Source: Utricularia gibba (taxonomy: Eukaryota; Streptophyta; Magnoliopsida; Lamiales; Lentibulariaceae). From it: DNA of 64,000 nucleotides. A program made the position numbers and the translations under genes. This document shows, in pieces, positions 35,101 through 45,613 of the stretch (position 1 is the stretch's first letter; each line of letters starts with the position of its first letter). The DNA lies in contig CM007989.1 in the NCBI GenBank assembly GCA_002189035.1, forward strand, positions 1,116,001 to 1,180,000. Reading direction: 5' to 3'. The notes under the pieces were generated by a model that ran no database searches, was not told the origin of the DNA, and saw only the letters and a list, made by a program, of their open reading frames with translations.

Positions 35101-37397
35101 GGGGTTGACAGAAGTTCTCAAGAAACAGGGGTCCAAACCTGAGATTGGTAGTGAATGGTGTTTGGGCCAATTACTAGAACACCTCCAATGGGAGATGGAA
35201 CTGCAAGAAGCTTGTATACATCATGTGGGAGATTCTGTGTCAAACATAATAAACTTTCCATAAGCAGCTTTTCCAGAAGTCAAGTATGAGTTGGCAAAGT
35301 AGCAAATTACTACCAACATAAGAAGATAAACTCAACACTTAAGTCTAAGTGTCTATAGGGCCAACAAGGCATGAAAAATTACATGGTTTTCATTCACATG
35401 GGCTTTCATATTAAAAAAAACAAAGAAACTAGTGCGTGCATACTGAAAGTTATCTGTGAGTTTCCACTAGGAAGATATCATCTTTTTCATATGAAAGGCA
35501 GAAGTTTACACAACCCAGAATATGAAAAATGACTTACGGTTGCTGACCATATGAGTGGATGCTGTTTCAAAGTGGTACTGATACTGAGGCAAGAGATCAT
35601 ACATGTGTGATGTTTTGATGAGACACGACCAGCCCATGTAAGCTCTTGTTCATGTAATATTCCTACAACAGGCTCAATATAACCTGCCATATGATAACTT
35701 GAGCCATCAGGAAGAACGTGAGAAAGATTGGACAAAATGGGGCAAAGCAGATTAAAAGCTTTTGATCATATATAAACAGCATACGCGAAAATACAAAGAC
35801 TGAACGCTCACCTTCTATAAAGATGAAGTCTTTAACATGCTTCATGCCAAGATCCCATAAGTTAATGAGAAATGAAGACTCAATTCGAGCAGCATCAGCA
35901 AGCCTCGAATTGAAATCGCTATCCTCGCCAGATAACACAGACCTAGTCTATCATCAAAAACAAACTTGCTCACTAAGTGCAATCACACTAAAAAGACGTA
36001 TAGAACTTGAGGTAAAAAGTTTTTTCATGATGGATCAAGATGCAGAACTTCATGAAAGCATGTATAATTTTGAGACTAACAAGAATTTCCAGATATAGGT
36101 GCTTTAAAGTTATGCAGTGTCTGTTCTAGCCTTTTCTAATATGAAGACTATAATTAATCTTGGGAGTGATGTTTTGATGGCTGCACCAGCCATTTTTCCA
36201 AATACATGGCAAGATGTAATAGTAACGATGATCCACCATATCGAATATCAAGATAAAAGACGAGAAAGAACAAACCTCGGCTGCCTTGAGCACAATCATC
36301 TGTAAGTTGTACGCAAGAACAGCAGCACATCTTCCCAACTGATCGACCCTCACCAATGGACCTCTCGAAAAAAATGTTTTGCCTCGAGTCAGGTGCAACC
36401 AATCAGGTCCCTCAAAACAATGCATTGAACTGAAAGTGAGAAAGGTAAATGCACACTTAAACAATGCAACACATCTGCATTTTCTTATTCCCTAAAAGGA
36501 AGAGCGATGAAACAGTGTATGAGCAGTTTTGACTACCATTGCATTGTTGATCAGAAAATTCTGGAATGATACCAAAGTAATATGCAAATAGCATAAACAC
36601 TTCTTGAACAGATACAACTATAAAGTTCAATACGACGCACTAAATAAGGCCTCATTTTAATATAGATTGTGTGATGGGTTTGACATCAACAAGTTGCTGC
36701 TCACCTGGTGCGAAGACCATGTAGTGAATCATCGAACTCCAAAACAGAAACTTTAGCATCTCGAAAGGTCACTATAATCGAATCCCTTCTCTTTTCATTC
36801 TCACTGTTTCCACTTGATAGTACGCCTAGTGATTCAACATTGCCATGCAACCTACAAAAAATGCCCAAAAACCAGAAAAAAACTATAGTATGGTGAATCT
36901 TTGAAGTAATTCAATTCCTAAACAAACAACTGGCGGTATCGCAACACATGTAAACCCAGAAAACGAAAAACATCCCGTAAACAAGAAAATATAACTATGC
37001 CCGTGTTGCTTCACGTAGAAAACAGATATTTCCCACTCTTTCCACCGACAAGGAGATAACGACAACCTGTAATGGCAGACGAGCTCTAGCGACGCGCCCG
37101 AAACTTCGGCCAAGTTCCTCCTTTCTTAGGCTCCTGGGGAGGTTTGGCGTCAGGGGAGGAAGAAGTTTCTTCCACAATTCTCACATTGTACACTTCAAGA
37201 ACGTTTGCAGCCGCAATTATAAGATTCGGAACTGGAGAAGAAGACTTCACGGACGAGGCCAGGTCTGAATCCATCTCGTCGGCGGTGACAGACAAGATTC
37301 TGGGCATGGAATCCACAGCCCCATGGGTGATGAAACCAGAGGCGCAACACTCGACGCCTGTAGGGCAATGCATCATCTTGTACGCCGCGAAGCTCAT
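29181..37397 (-). CDS. CPSF160: CPSF160, cleavage and polyadenylation specificity factor subunit 1
   Basis: Large scaffold of the nuclear mRNA 3'-processing complex; with WDR33/FY and CPSF30 it recognises the poly(A) signal. The gene covers 8.2 kb and has roughly 20 or more short exons. The start is ATG 37397 ([20 protein letters not shown]). N-terminal propeller pieces include LELVCHYR (near 37070), [16 protein letters not shown] (36400), [18 protein letters not shown] (35830), [13 protein letters not shown] and [10 protein letters not shown] (35580), and [13 protein letters not shown] (34650). Middle exons include GSIRLLVGG (32390) and [10 protein letters not shown] (31900). The C-terminal CPSF_A domain includes [32 protein letters not shown], then the last exon [17 protein letters not shown], ending LNLATCFL at 29181. 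Exon 1 has a probable -1 frameshift at 37114-37125, since [16 protein letters not shown] continues in another frame. It shares a promoter with GRX. Confidence 0.93.
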
Positions 37398-37982
37398 TCT
37401 CAAATCTCAACTAGTTCCGAAGAAAATTAGCAGTCGCAGAGGTTTAGGGTTTTAGGAGGCGAACGTTTAAGCCCTCCACTCGCACCTCAGTACAGAAAAC
37501 AACGGCGCCACTCCAACGGCCAGTTCCATTCCGTCAATGCTGCACTTCACTTTGTACATTCAGAAATGGCGAAGAATCCGATTTCACCCAAATTATTATT
37601 TTATAAAATTGGTTTTTTACCCAAATTATTTAATTTCGTTTGATAGAATTAAAAAAAAAACATTTTGATGCATAATTTCTTTAAATATATAATTAAATGA
37701 TCTTGTGTATAATAAATGTATTTAGAATAAATAAAAAAATCAAAATCTCGTTTAACTAAAATAATATGTGAAAAAAAGAATTTCAAAAATATATTATTAG
37801 AATTTTAATAATAATATAAAAATGCTCTAAATATTATTTTATATTGAAGGTAATGAAGGCCTCTCGTGTCTATGTTGATTGACTGTTGTGTAATCAATTT
37901 CCGATCACCGGAGGAGATTAACCTCCCAAAATCAAATCTTTGGGCGACGTTTCAATTGAAATCAATTGCACAAAAGGGGCCT
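37398..37982. promoter_or_regulatory. Bidirectional promoter, CPSF160 / glutaredoxin
   Basis: 585 bp between divergent start codons. The centre (37585-37860) is AT-rich. A plus-strand read-through frame upstream of the glutaredoxin ATG looks like untranslated leader. Confidence 0.45.
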
Positions 37983-38611
37983 ATGAAGCGGTGGGCGTGT
38001 TCGATTGTTCTCGTGGGGTGTTTTTTCTTGACGGGGAATGCTCCCATGGTGGCCTTAGCTTCGAATTCCCCTTCGGCGTTCGTGGAAAACGTCATCTACT
38101 CTAACAAGATCGCCATTTTCTCAAAAACCTACTGCCCGTAAGCTTCGGAACTTCGATTGTTTGAATCTATCGAATGTTTGATTGGGTTTTTTGTTGTGCT
38201 TCCTTGGGTCAGATATTCAGCGCGAGCGAAGCGCATATTTCACGAGCTTGAGCAGCATCCCTTCGTTGTGGAGCTTGATCTTAGAGGCAAGACAGATAGA
38301 AAATCCCTTTATTGTTCGTTGTGAAGCTATTGCATTCAATTTTTTCAAAGTGTTGCAGATGATGGGGGCAGAATCCAAGACGTTCTCATGGAGATGTTTG
38401 GCCGGAGAACGGTGCCTCAAGTTTTTGTCAACAGGAAGCACATTGGAGGATGTGATGGTAGCATCCAACACCTTGTACTCTCAGTCACTTTCATAGCGCT
38501 CACTGATGTATCCTAACCATGTTTCTGATATCCTGCATTTGCTCTGTGCGTACATTAGATCTGCAAGCTGCAGTTGCTAATGGGAAGCTCGAAGAACTTC
38601 TCGAACAATGA
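37983..38611 (+). CDS. GRXC3: CPYC-class glutaredoxin with signal peptide (GRXC3-like), CPYS active site
   Basis: Glutathione-dependent thiol oxidoreductase of the secretory pathway. Four exons: 37983-38137, 38213-38286, 38359-38457, 38559-38611, giving 126 residues. [18 protein letters not shown] is a signal peptide. It then reads [20 protein letters not shown] with active site CPYS, where most class C1-C4 members have CPYC, so a monothiol mechanism is expected. GSH-binding TVPQVFVN and GGCDD are present. Exon 2 ends AGAG and is followed by GCAAGA, so intron 2 appears to be GC-AG; no GT donor keeps the conserved ELDLRDDGG reading. The acceptor and phase fit exactly. It converges on the UBE3D-like gene. 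Confidence 0.9.
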
Positions 38612-38984
38612 TGATCGGATGTTCGTCGATCCAGGTGATTTTTCTAGCAGTAGAGGTTATCCAGGGGAACATCGAAAAGACTCCCATCGATAGCATCAGT
38701 GCCTTTGATTTTGGCTACTCTGAGTTAGTGCTTCCTGTTCTTTTGCAAACTAACCGAAGCTTTAGATGGTTGGTTTTACTACACTTTACGCCTGTGGAGT
38801 GTAACGTTTGAGCGCAAGACTGACTGGGTGCAAATAAGTATTGGCAACAATAAGAGAATCCATTGCATTCTATTCTTCAAGCTGCTTGCGTAAGGTAAAG
38901 TTCATGGCGGCAATGATCAACATCTACCTGCTCAAGTATCTCACAGATTCCAATCATGGAATAAGTGGATTGCTGATAAGCTGG
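38612..38984. other. Convergent 3' UTR interval
   Basis: 373 bp between the glutaredoxin stop and the UBE3D-like stop. A 67-codon plus-strand frame here lacks any motif. No gene seen. Confidence 0.6.
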
Positions 38985-40867
38985 TTATCTACTCATGGAT
39001 GATAGAAACAGATCCTGCAGCACAGAACAGGACGATGGATATTGGTTATTTCCCTGCTTCAGAATCTGAATCAGTTTGCCTATTTGGGACGAAAACATGT
39101 AGACTTCATCTGCTTTGTCCTTCCTTACCCATTCTTCCAGTGTCCTAGAATTCGCAAAGCAGCATTCTAAGATGAGGGGGGCGCAATGGAAAGAAGGTTG
39201 TTAAAGAAACAGCGTACCTTGAATCAAACTCCATGCCATGCCCTGGTGCAGAATACAACAACTTAATCATGGGATGCATAGCTTGTTTTCCATATGCACC
39301 AGTAGGGTTGCAGCTTCCAGAACAACCCCAAGAATCTGGATTCAGGAGAACAATATACAACAGCATGGATTTCGTCTGGATGTCCCTGACCACAGTTCTA
39401 TATGATAGTTCGTCTTGCGCAATTTCCAGCAACTGGCTAGCAAACATTCCTCCGAGGTTATAGTTCCTGCACAGGGTGGAGTTAATTCGACATGCCTTGA
39501 CAGTTAAGAAGCCAATGAAACAGAGTGAAAATGATAAAAGTAAGCAAGACAGCACCCAAAAGCATCTGCTGATCCTCCACCAGGTAAACAAGTTGAGATG
39601 CTGCACTTGAAAAGGCGAACTCCTCCATCTATTGGTGTATAGTCATCAATGTAAGGATAAGCTCCTACAAGATTAGAGCACTGAGGGCACACATAATCGT
39701 TCCACTTGATATCTTTCGACATTCCAGAGGATCGAATCATGAATCCGCTACCCAGGTAACCATCAAGAAACACCCTCTCATTCTCCAGCCGATCATCTTC
39801 TGAACAAATTTTCACTTTTGATATGGATTCCACCAGTTCATGAGTACAGCAACCGCTACCACAGAAATCGTTCACATGCTTCCCGGTTGCTCTCTCCTCA
39901 TGGACATTTCCAGCAATGGTGGGTGGCTCCTGTACCTCATCTTGGGAAACTCTGGTTGACTGATCGTCTTCCAGAGGCATCTCAATAGAAGCATTGTTTT
40001 GCTTAACCGTCACATCCTGCCGTTGAAGATCACTCTTGCATACTAACACAGTTGATTCACTCAAGAGGCCTGAACCTGGTGCACACATGTAAGATTTGGC
40101 ATATGTTGCGACCAGCTTCTCACTAACACCACCAAATGAGCAACAGCATGTCCCAAACCAGTTGTCTGCGGCTTCTCGCCAGTTAACCGACGGCATATCG
40201 GAGAAAGCCCTGTGCAGTATGGTGCAGGATCAACAAGTGTAAGATCAGATTACAGAAGACTCAAGTGACTAACCCGAGTCCCTTTGTTAGCTTATAAGAG
40301 CAATTTCTGCAGTAAAAGTGCACCTCCTTCATCTCAGACAATTTCTTCAAATCTAAACATGGATATATTGAAAAGGGGAAGCATGAACTTAGAAGCATTG
40401 GAAGATATTAGCAACCAGCACTCTATAGGTTCAAGGCGAATTGCAATTAGCAGTAAGTTTTCACCAACCAGAGTTAACTCTAGGCCGACAGGGCTGATTC
40501 CCTCCCTCCTCCAGATTGAGAATAGAATCGAACTCTAAAACGAGAGGATGGGCAACCGGAAGCAACAAAACAAGTTTAACCTCGACATGATCATCAAACG
40601 CCTTGAACTGGGTAAAGAATCTTTTTCAAACAACACCCTGGGAGCCGGAACTCGGAGCTGCGTCACGTCGTCAGAGTCATTTTCCTTGAAGGACACCAGT
40701 AAGACAGATTCTCCGATGAGAAGACTGACTTCGAGGTCTCCAAATTTAACACGGAGGGTTCTATCCGAATTGAAAATGAGCACTCGGATAACAGAGGCGT
40801 GTGATTGCGCCTCCCAGGTAAACCTCCACGCTTCACAGCCACCGTCTACGGCGGACGCAGGCGGCAT
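38985..40867 (-). CDS. UBE3D / E2-binding HECT_2-like ubiquitin ligase homologue
   Basis: Resembles the HECT-like E2-binding family (PF09814, human UBE3D), proposed E3 ligases that bind E2 enzymes. The ATG at 40867 (MPPASAVDGGCEAW) is preferred over an upstream in-frame ATG at 40963. Segments in order: WRFTWEAQSHASVIRVLIF, FGDLEVSLLIGESVLLVSF, LRVPAPRVLFEKDS, FDDHVEVKLVLLLPV; then EVHFYCRNCSYKLTKGL (near 40290), SVNWREAADNWFGTCCCSFG (40170), NDYVCPQCSNLVGAY (39690), LSYRTVVRDIQTKSM (39390), and a last exon TLEEWVRKDKADEVYMF ending at 38985. CxxC-type cysteines fit the family. The frame shifts at a GGG run at 40610-40612 (sense CCC). Exon joins between 40330 and 40540 are not resolved. Confidence 0.8.
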
Positions 40868-40963
40868 TCTCCACCTTGCCGTCTTTAGAGCCCGAGCACC
40901 AGTTTTCAAACGCGAGCCTGAAATGATCACTGGGCTTCCATGGGATGCCGGCCCAATAAACAT

Positions 40964-42383
40964 AGCTCATCACAATAAAGCCACGCGTCATGTAGGCCCA
41001 ATCCCAATACTCGTAGCTCGTACACTACAACGACCCCCAAACAGCATGGGATGGGGGAGGCCCACCACTGTAGCTTACGGTATAAAGTTGTTAATAGATC
41101 AATTTCTGAGTATTTATTTAATCGGAAATTATATAATTGAATTTCATTGAAAAACCATTTTATAGAAATCAGGGTTCACCGTTTTGTGATCAAGACTTTA
41201 AATTTCGTCGTAAAATTTCTAATTTTCGGCATAATTTAAATATATTCTTTAAAAATAATTTTGATGGAAATTGAAATTTTGATTGATGGTGTATTATAGT
41301 ATCTCTCATTATCAAAATGAAAATATGAAATGATTCTTGGACATTACTGTATCTTAGAATTATACTGATGTAGAAAATTAATTCTTGATCTCCACATACT
41401 ACGAATTTGATTGAACTTGTAATAATATTATTCTTAAAAGTAAAAATTAATATTATTCTAGAACACAAAACATGTTTTATTTCTTGAGAAAAATAAATAT
41501 AATATAAATTTGCAATACCAAATTTACCCTTTATTAACATTCCTAATTGCTCCTTTACTCATATTGAGTTGCATGTTTTTACTTAGATTTAAATGAATTT
41601 GATGTAAAAGAATTAGTTTTTTAGATACTGTTTAGTTAATAAAATTATAATTGGTATACAATAATATTAAGTAAAATGAAAATGGATTGTAGCTTTAAAT
41701 AAACTCATGTATATAGAAGTTAAAGAAAACTCAAGTAATCCTGGTTTATTTAAATACACGAAGTGAACATATTATAATTTTTAATTATACATATTTAATT
41801 CTATCAACTAAATGCTAACTTTTTTTGGATATATTTAGCATAATTATGTCATTTAATTAAATAAAAATTCATAATTAATCACTCATTCTATACGCTATTT
41901 TTTTCGTTTTGTTATATCTTTTAAAAATTGTGCAATTATTTCATTCTATTTTTCATTTTGCATAAACTCATTTCCAAAATGGTAACACACTCAATCTATG
42001 ATTCGATTGATACGAAAATTATGATCGATATTACGAAAAATGTTGATAGACTAAGGAATTTAAATTTGGGGGGTCCAAATGCATAAATGTTTTTTTTAGA
42101 GTGGGTGTGTGCGTGTGTGGCTCCCAACGACCAAAACTTAGGCGTTCATATTCCAAGCCTTCATCAACTACTAGGATATATGTCTCATAATGGTGCCCAT
42201 GTACGGAACACCCATTTTTCTCCTCCTTTTTTAATATTCAACAACTCATATTTAAATTCCTTATTTTTATATGCAGATAATAATTCCCATTATTTCATTT
42301 CTCATCCAAAGCGGGTTTTCGTATTTTCAAAACGCGCAAAAGGGACAAAATTATTTGAAAAAAATAGGATTTCTCCGATGTTA
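40964..42383. other. AT-rich intergenic region
   Basis: 40964-41100 is the likely promoter of the UBE3D-like gene. 41100-42060 is strongly AT-rich with a 116-codon low-complexity frame that I treat as chance. No transposon ends identified. Confidence 0.6.
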
Positions 42384-42920
42384 TTACACTGATACAATTG
42401 CGAGCTTCTCTTGTTGATGGAACTTGATTTGCTTCTCGATGAAGGCTTCAATGGCTCTCTGAAACTCCTCGTTGCTGAGCTGTTCGAAGAGGGGCACCGC
42501 ATCGATCACTTCCGTCTCCTCCTCCTCCTTCTCCTCCGCCTCCGCCTCCGCCGCTACCGCCACCGTCTCCGGCTCCGGATTCTGACTCACTTCCACGGTC
42601 TTCTTCTCGACAATGGTTTCCTTATCCTCGAACGCCGCCGGTACATCCGCAGGTCTCGGAGGAGTGGCCGGGACCGGGTCCACTTCGAGGTCTCCAGGCG
42701 GGGGCGGGGTGGAGCGGGAGTTGCAGAGGAGAGTCAGCACGATGATATTGCTGACCAGGAAAACAAACACGTGGCTGAACACGACGCCGAGCAGGCGGCG
42801 GAGGTGGTCTCCGGAGGGGAGCCGGGGGTACGCCCACGTGAGAAAAAAGAGCGTCAGCAGTACTTCGAGTGCTCTGAAAACCCTCCTGAGAATCAGAATG
42901 GGGCACTCTGCTGCTGCCAT
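42384..42920 (-). CDS. Plant-specific membrane protein with acidic linker, 178 residues (DUF4408-like pattern)
   Basis: Single exon starting MAAAECPILILRRVFRALEV at ATG 42920. Two hydrophobic segments lie at about residues 15-30 and 48-68 (GVVFSHVFVFLVSNIIVLTL). A Pro-rich then strongly acidic low-complexity linker (AEAEAEEKEEEETEV) follows, and a conserved-looking C-terminal helix EEFQRAIEAFIEKQIKFHQQ. The layout of N-terminal membrane segments, disordered linker and short C-terminal helix is common in plant DUF4408/DUF761-type proteins, but I am not certain of the family. Upstream in-frame ATG codons exist. The opposite strand has a long shadow frame caused by the GC-rich repeat. Confidence 0.7.
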   Translation of the reverse strand: MAAAECPILILRRVFRALEVLLTLFFLTWAYPRLPSGDHLRRLLGVVFSHVFVFLVSNIIVLTLLCNSRSTPPPPGDLEVDPVPATPPRPADVPAAFEDKETIVEKKTVEVSQNPEPETVAVAAEAEAEEKEEEETEVIDAVPLFEQLSNEEFQRAIEAFIEKQIKFHQQEKLAIVSV

Positions 42921-45283
42921 GGAGGAGGAAGAAGGGAGTCTGAGTTGAGTGAGATACATAAGAGAGACAGAGTCTGAGAGCAAGGAATGTGATTACGCAA
43001 CAGGAAGGGAGAAGTGTTGGGTCTCTCTGACGAGAAGAACCAGAAACGCACAAGGGAAACCGCAGCAGGCGGATTTATAGAGCAGAGGAGATGAGTAAAT
43101 GCCATATAATTGGTATGGTATGTTGTTTTCTCAATTGTTTACACGGTGGTTGAACCCTAAATGTCCACACAATTTTATTCATCCCAAACAAAAAAATAAT
43201 AATAATAAATTAATTTACTCGACCCCATATTTTGATATTTTATATTGTGAATTCGATTTCTGATATCAATAATCGGGTTCCCTTTCCTCTGTAGATCAAT
43301 ATTAGTTGCCAAAATTCATTTTTTTGGTTTAATAATATGTGGGGGATGTGTAGGTGGGGAAAAATTTAGGGCTCTACCAATAGCATCTCCATTATGAATA
43401 CAAAATCATATATACCACACAAGTCATTAATGTTGTACAAAGGTATGCCAATAACCAAACATACTGGGTCATCTGATTTTCCATTAGGGTTGTGTTTTTG
43501 GTATCAGAGTTTAAATTAAAAAAATAATAACTAAAATAAAGTGGTATAATTTTATGTACTTGTATATTTGTTGAACCCTAGCAATATCTCTATGTACTCA
43601 AAATCACTACAAACATAAGTATATAATAGTTGCATCTATTAAAATAAACAATCTTACATCGATTTCAAAAATTAAAATAATTAAGTATATAATAAATTAT
43701 AAATCATTAATAATCGATTATAATTAAAAAAAATTATTTTTAATGATTTATATTTATTATGTATTTAAATTTCATGTGTTTAGGGTACACACCTACTGCG
43801 TGCGTGGGTACTAGGAGCATTGCTTCTCCAACGGCACAACCGTCGCCCACTTCACGTCGGAATATATTGGTGACGACGGGTAGATCAGGAAGAGGATCAG
43901 GATGAGGGCCATCAGATCCCTCCGACTCCCTCCTCTGGTAAAGAAAGGATGGGCAGGGAGAGATGGGGATGTAATGTAATCCTTGGGGGGTCAAATTACC
44001 ATGTTACCCTAAAGTGGCCACACACTCCTCTCATCTCATCTCATCCCTCCCTAAATTGAAATTGAATGCAGGAGGTGATTGGTCGGTCCACAGTGCACCT
44101 AAGCAGGGGATGGGGAAGAGCTGGCTGCCTAGCCTTAGATGCCCAGGCAGGCGGTGTTACTACGTGACCACATGTATGCACCATAGGCCCCGATACCAAA
44201 TTATAGCAATTATTGTTACTATTAAAATATGTGTATGTATCCATGTAGGGATGACTTTAAAAAGGGGAAAATAATAATAAAGTATGAATAAATTGACCTG
44301 AAATTAAGGCATGAATGAATGGGTGTTTTCCAAAGCGGTCTGGTCTGGACTCTGACTCTGACCCCCACCTCCTCGCAAGGGAACTCAACTCCTCCAAGCA
44401 AAGCTGCTGCTGCACCATGGGCCCCGCGCCTTTATACTTCAATCTCTTACAAACAACGCCTCTCTGTGGGTGTGTATTCATCAATTTCAACTCATTTTCA
44501 AATTTAGTCCTATATTTTATAATACTTAATTATATATTTATAGATTGGATCCATAATTTTAAAACATTGATTTAAAATTATTATTATTATTATTAAAATG
44601 TGATTAAAAAAATGAGAACTGTGGTTTCTACATAGGCCTCACCGGAGCTCGTGTAGTCAAATCAATAATTGGGCACACTGGGTGAAAGTTCGGGTGCATT
44701 GTACAACGCTATTACAAGGGAACCTCTCTTCATTTTCTTACAACATTACGGGGCTCCAAACTGGTCCTTTCATCCATCTAGTGGCTACAGAGGATAAGGG
44801 GCCCCACACATTTCCATAATTTTTCTGATCATTTCTCCTAAATTTTGAGTGTTGGATCAAATTCAATATCCGTAACCTTTATCCGGATTCGAACATAGGG
44901 TATTCGATTCCAGGATCGGGTCGGGTCATGGGACTCGATTGAAATGAAGGCCGAGTGCTAAGGCTGATCCATGGACGCAAAGGGTCATGGGCCCGGCCCA
45001 TTTGGTGAGTGAGCCCACAATTTTAATTAAAATAAATATATTAATTTTGTTTTAGAAACCATCAATATTATACATTTCAAATAGAATTCTAATTTGTGTG
45101 TTATTTGCTTAATATTATTCACCGTTTAATGAAATAAAGAAATATATATCAGGCAAAGCTTGAAATAACACGCTTCCTTGCCTTGTAAAAAATCATACAC
45201 GGCGCCGCCCGCCGGAGCTTCTGGAAGAGATATGAACGGACGGAAGCGAACATCATTTCTTCTCTGCTAGAAGAATCATCCCT
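42921..45283. other. Intergenic region with inverted repeat
   Basis: Mostly AT-rich. Two GC-richer patches (43780-44200 and 44340-44460) contain short frames without recognisable domains, and I see no gene in them. 44880-45010 is moderately GC-rich without a frame. The inverted repeat at 43681-43768 is listed separately. Confidence 0.5.
43681..43768. repeat. AT-rich imperfect inverted repeat (MITE-like hairpin)
   Basis: The left arm (43681-43709) and right arm (43740-43768) are about 29 bases each and largely complementary, with roughly 30 bases between. The left arm also matches other copies of a dispersed AT-rich repeat at 22934 and 46477. It may be a degenerate MITE. Confidence 0.5.
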
Positions 45284-45613
45284 TCACTTGTAATACATAA
45301 CCGGCCCGTTTTCCTTAGCGTCCCACGCGCCGCCCTCCTTCAAATACTCCAAGTACCTGGATACTTCCGGCCTCGCTGTGGCCGCTGCCTTCGTCTTCTT
45401 CTTCGCCGCCGGGAAAAGACTAAAGAAGGGGTGAACTCTTCCGGCAGCCTTCTTAATCTGATCCACACGGGAGGAGTCGTCGATTTTCCGGGAACAACAT
45501 TTGAGGATGGTGGCATGCAAGCTTCGTGAACGAGCGAGCTCCGGCGGGAACTCCTCGTCCAACTTCTCGTAGCCACGCCGCCGCGGGCCTCTGGTGCTCA
45601 GAGCTCTGATCAT
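45284..45613 (-). CDS. Small uncharacterised plant protein, 109 residues
   Basis: Single exon starting MIRALSTRGPRRRGYEKLDE and ending AWDAKENGPVMYYK. It is basic and Ser/Arg-rich with no membrane segment. The C-terminal YLEYLKEGGAWD...VMYYK block looks conserved, and I recall similar tails in small plant proteins of unknown function. The frame extends upstream to 45751 without an ATG, so 45613 is the start. High GC relative to the flanks supports coding. Confidence 0.65.
   Translation of the reverse strand: MIRALSTRGPRRRGYEKLDEEFPPELARSRSLHATILKCCSRKIDDSSRVDQIKKAAGRVHPFFSLFPAAKKKTKAAATARPEVSRYLEYLKEGGAWDAKENGPVMYYK

Noticed and set aside
42411-42977. 188-codon plus-strand Leu/Arg-rich frame
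   Set aside because: Antisense of the acidic linker of the minus-strand membrane protein; low complexity only.
44060-44200. Possible microRNA precursor in a GC-rich patch
   Set aside because: No match to the conserved plant miRNA sequences I could recall and no long stem by eye.
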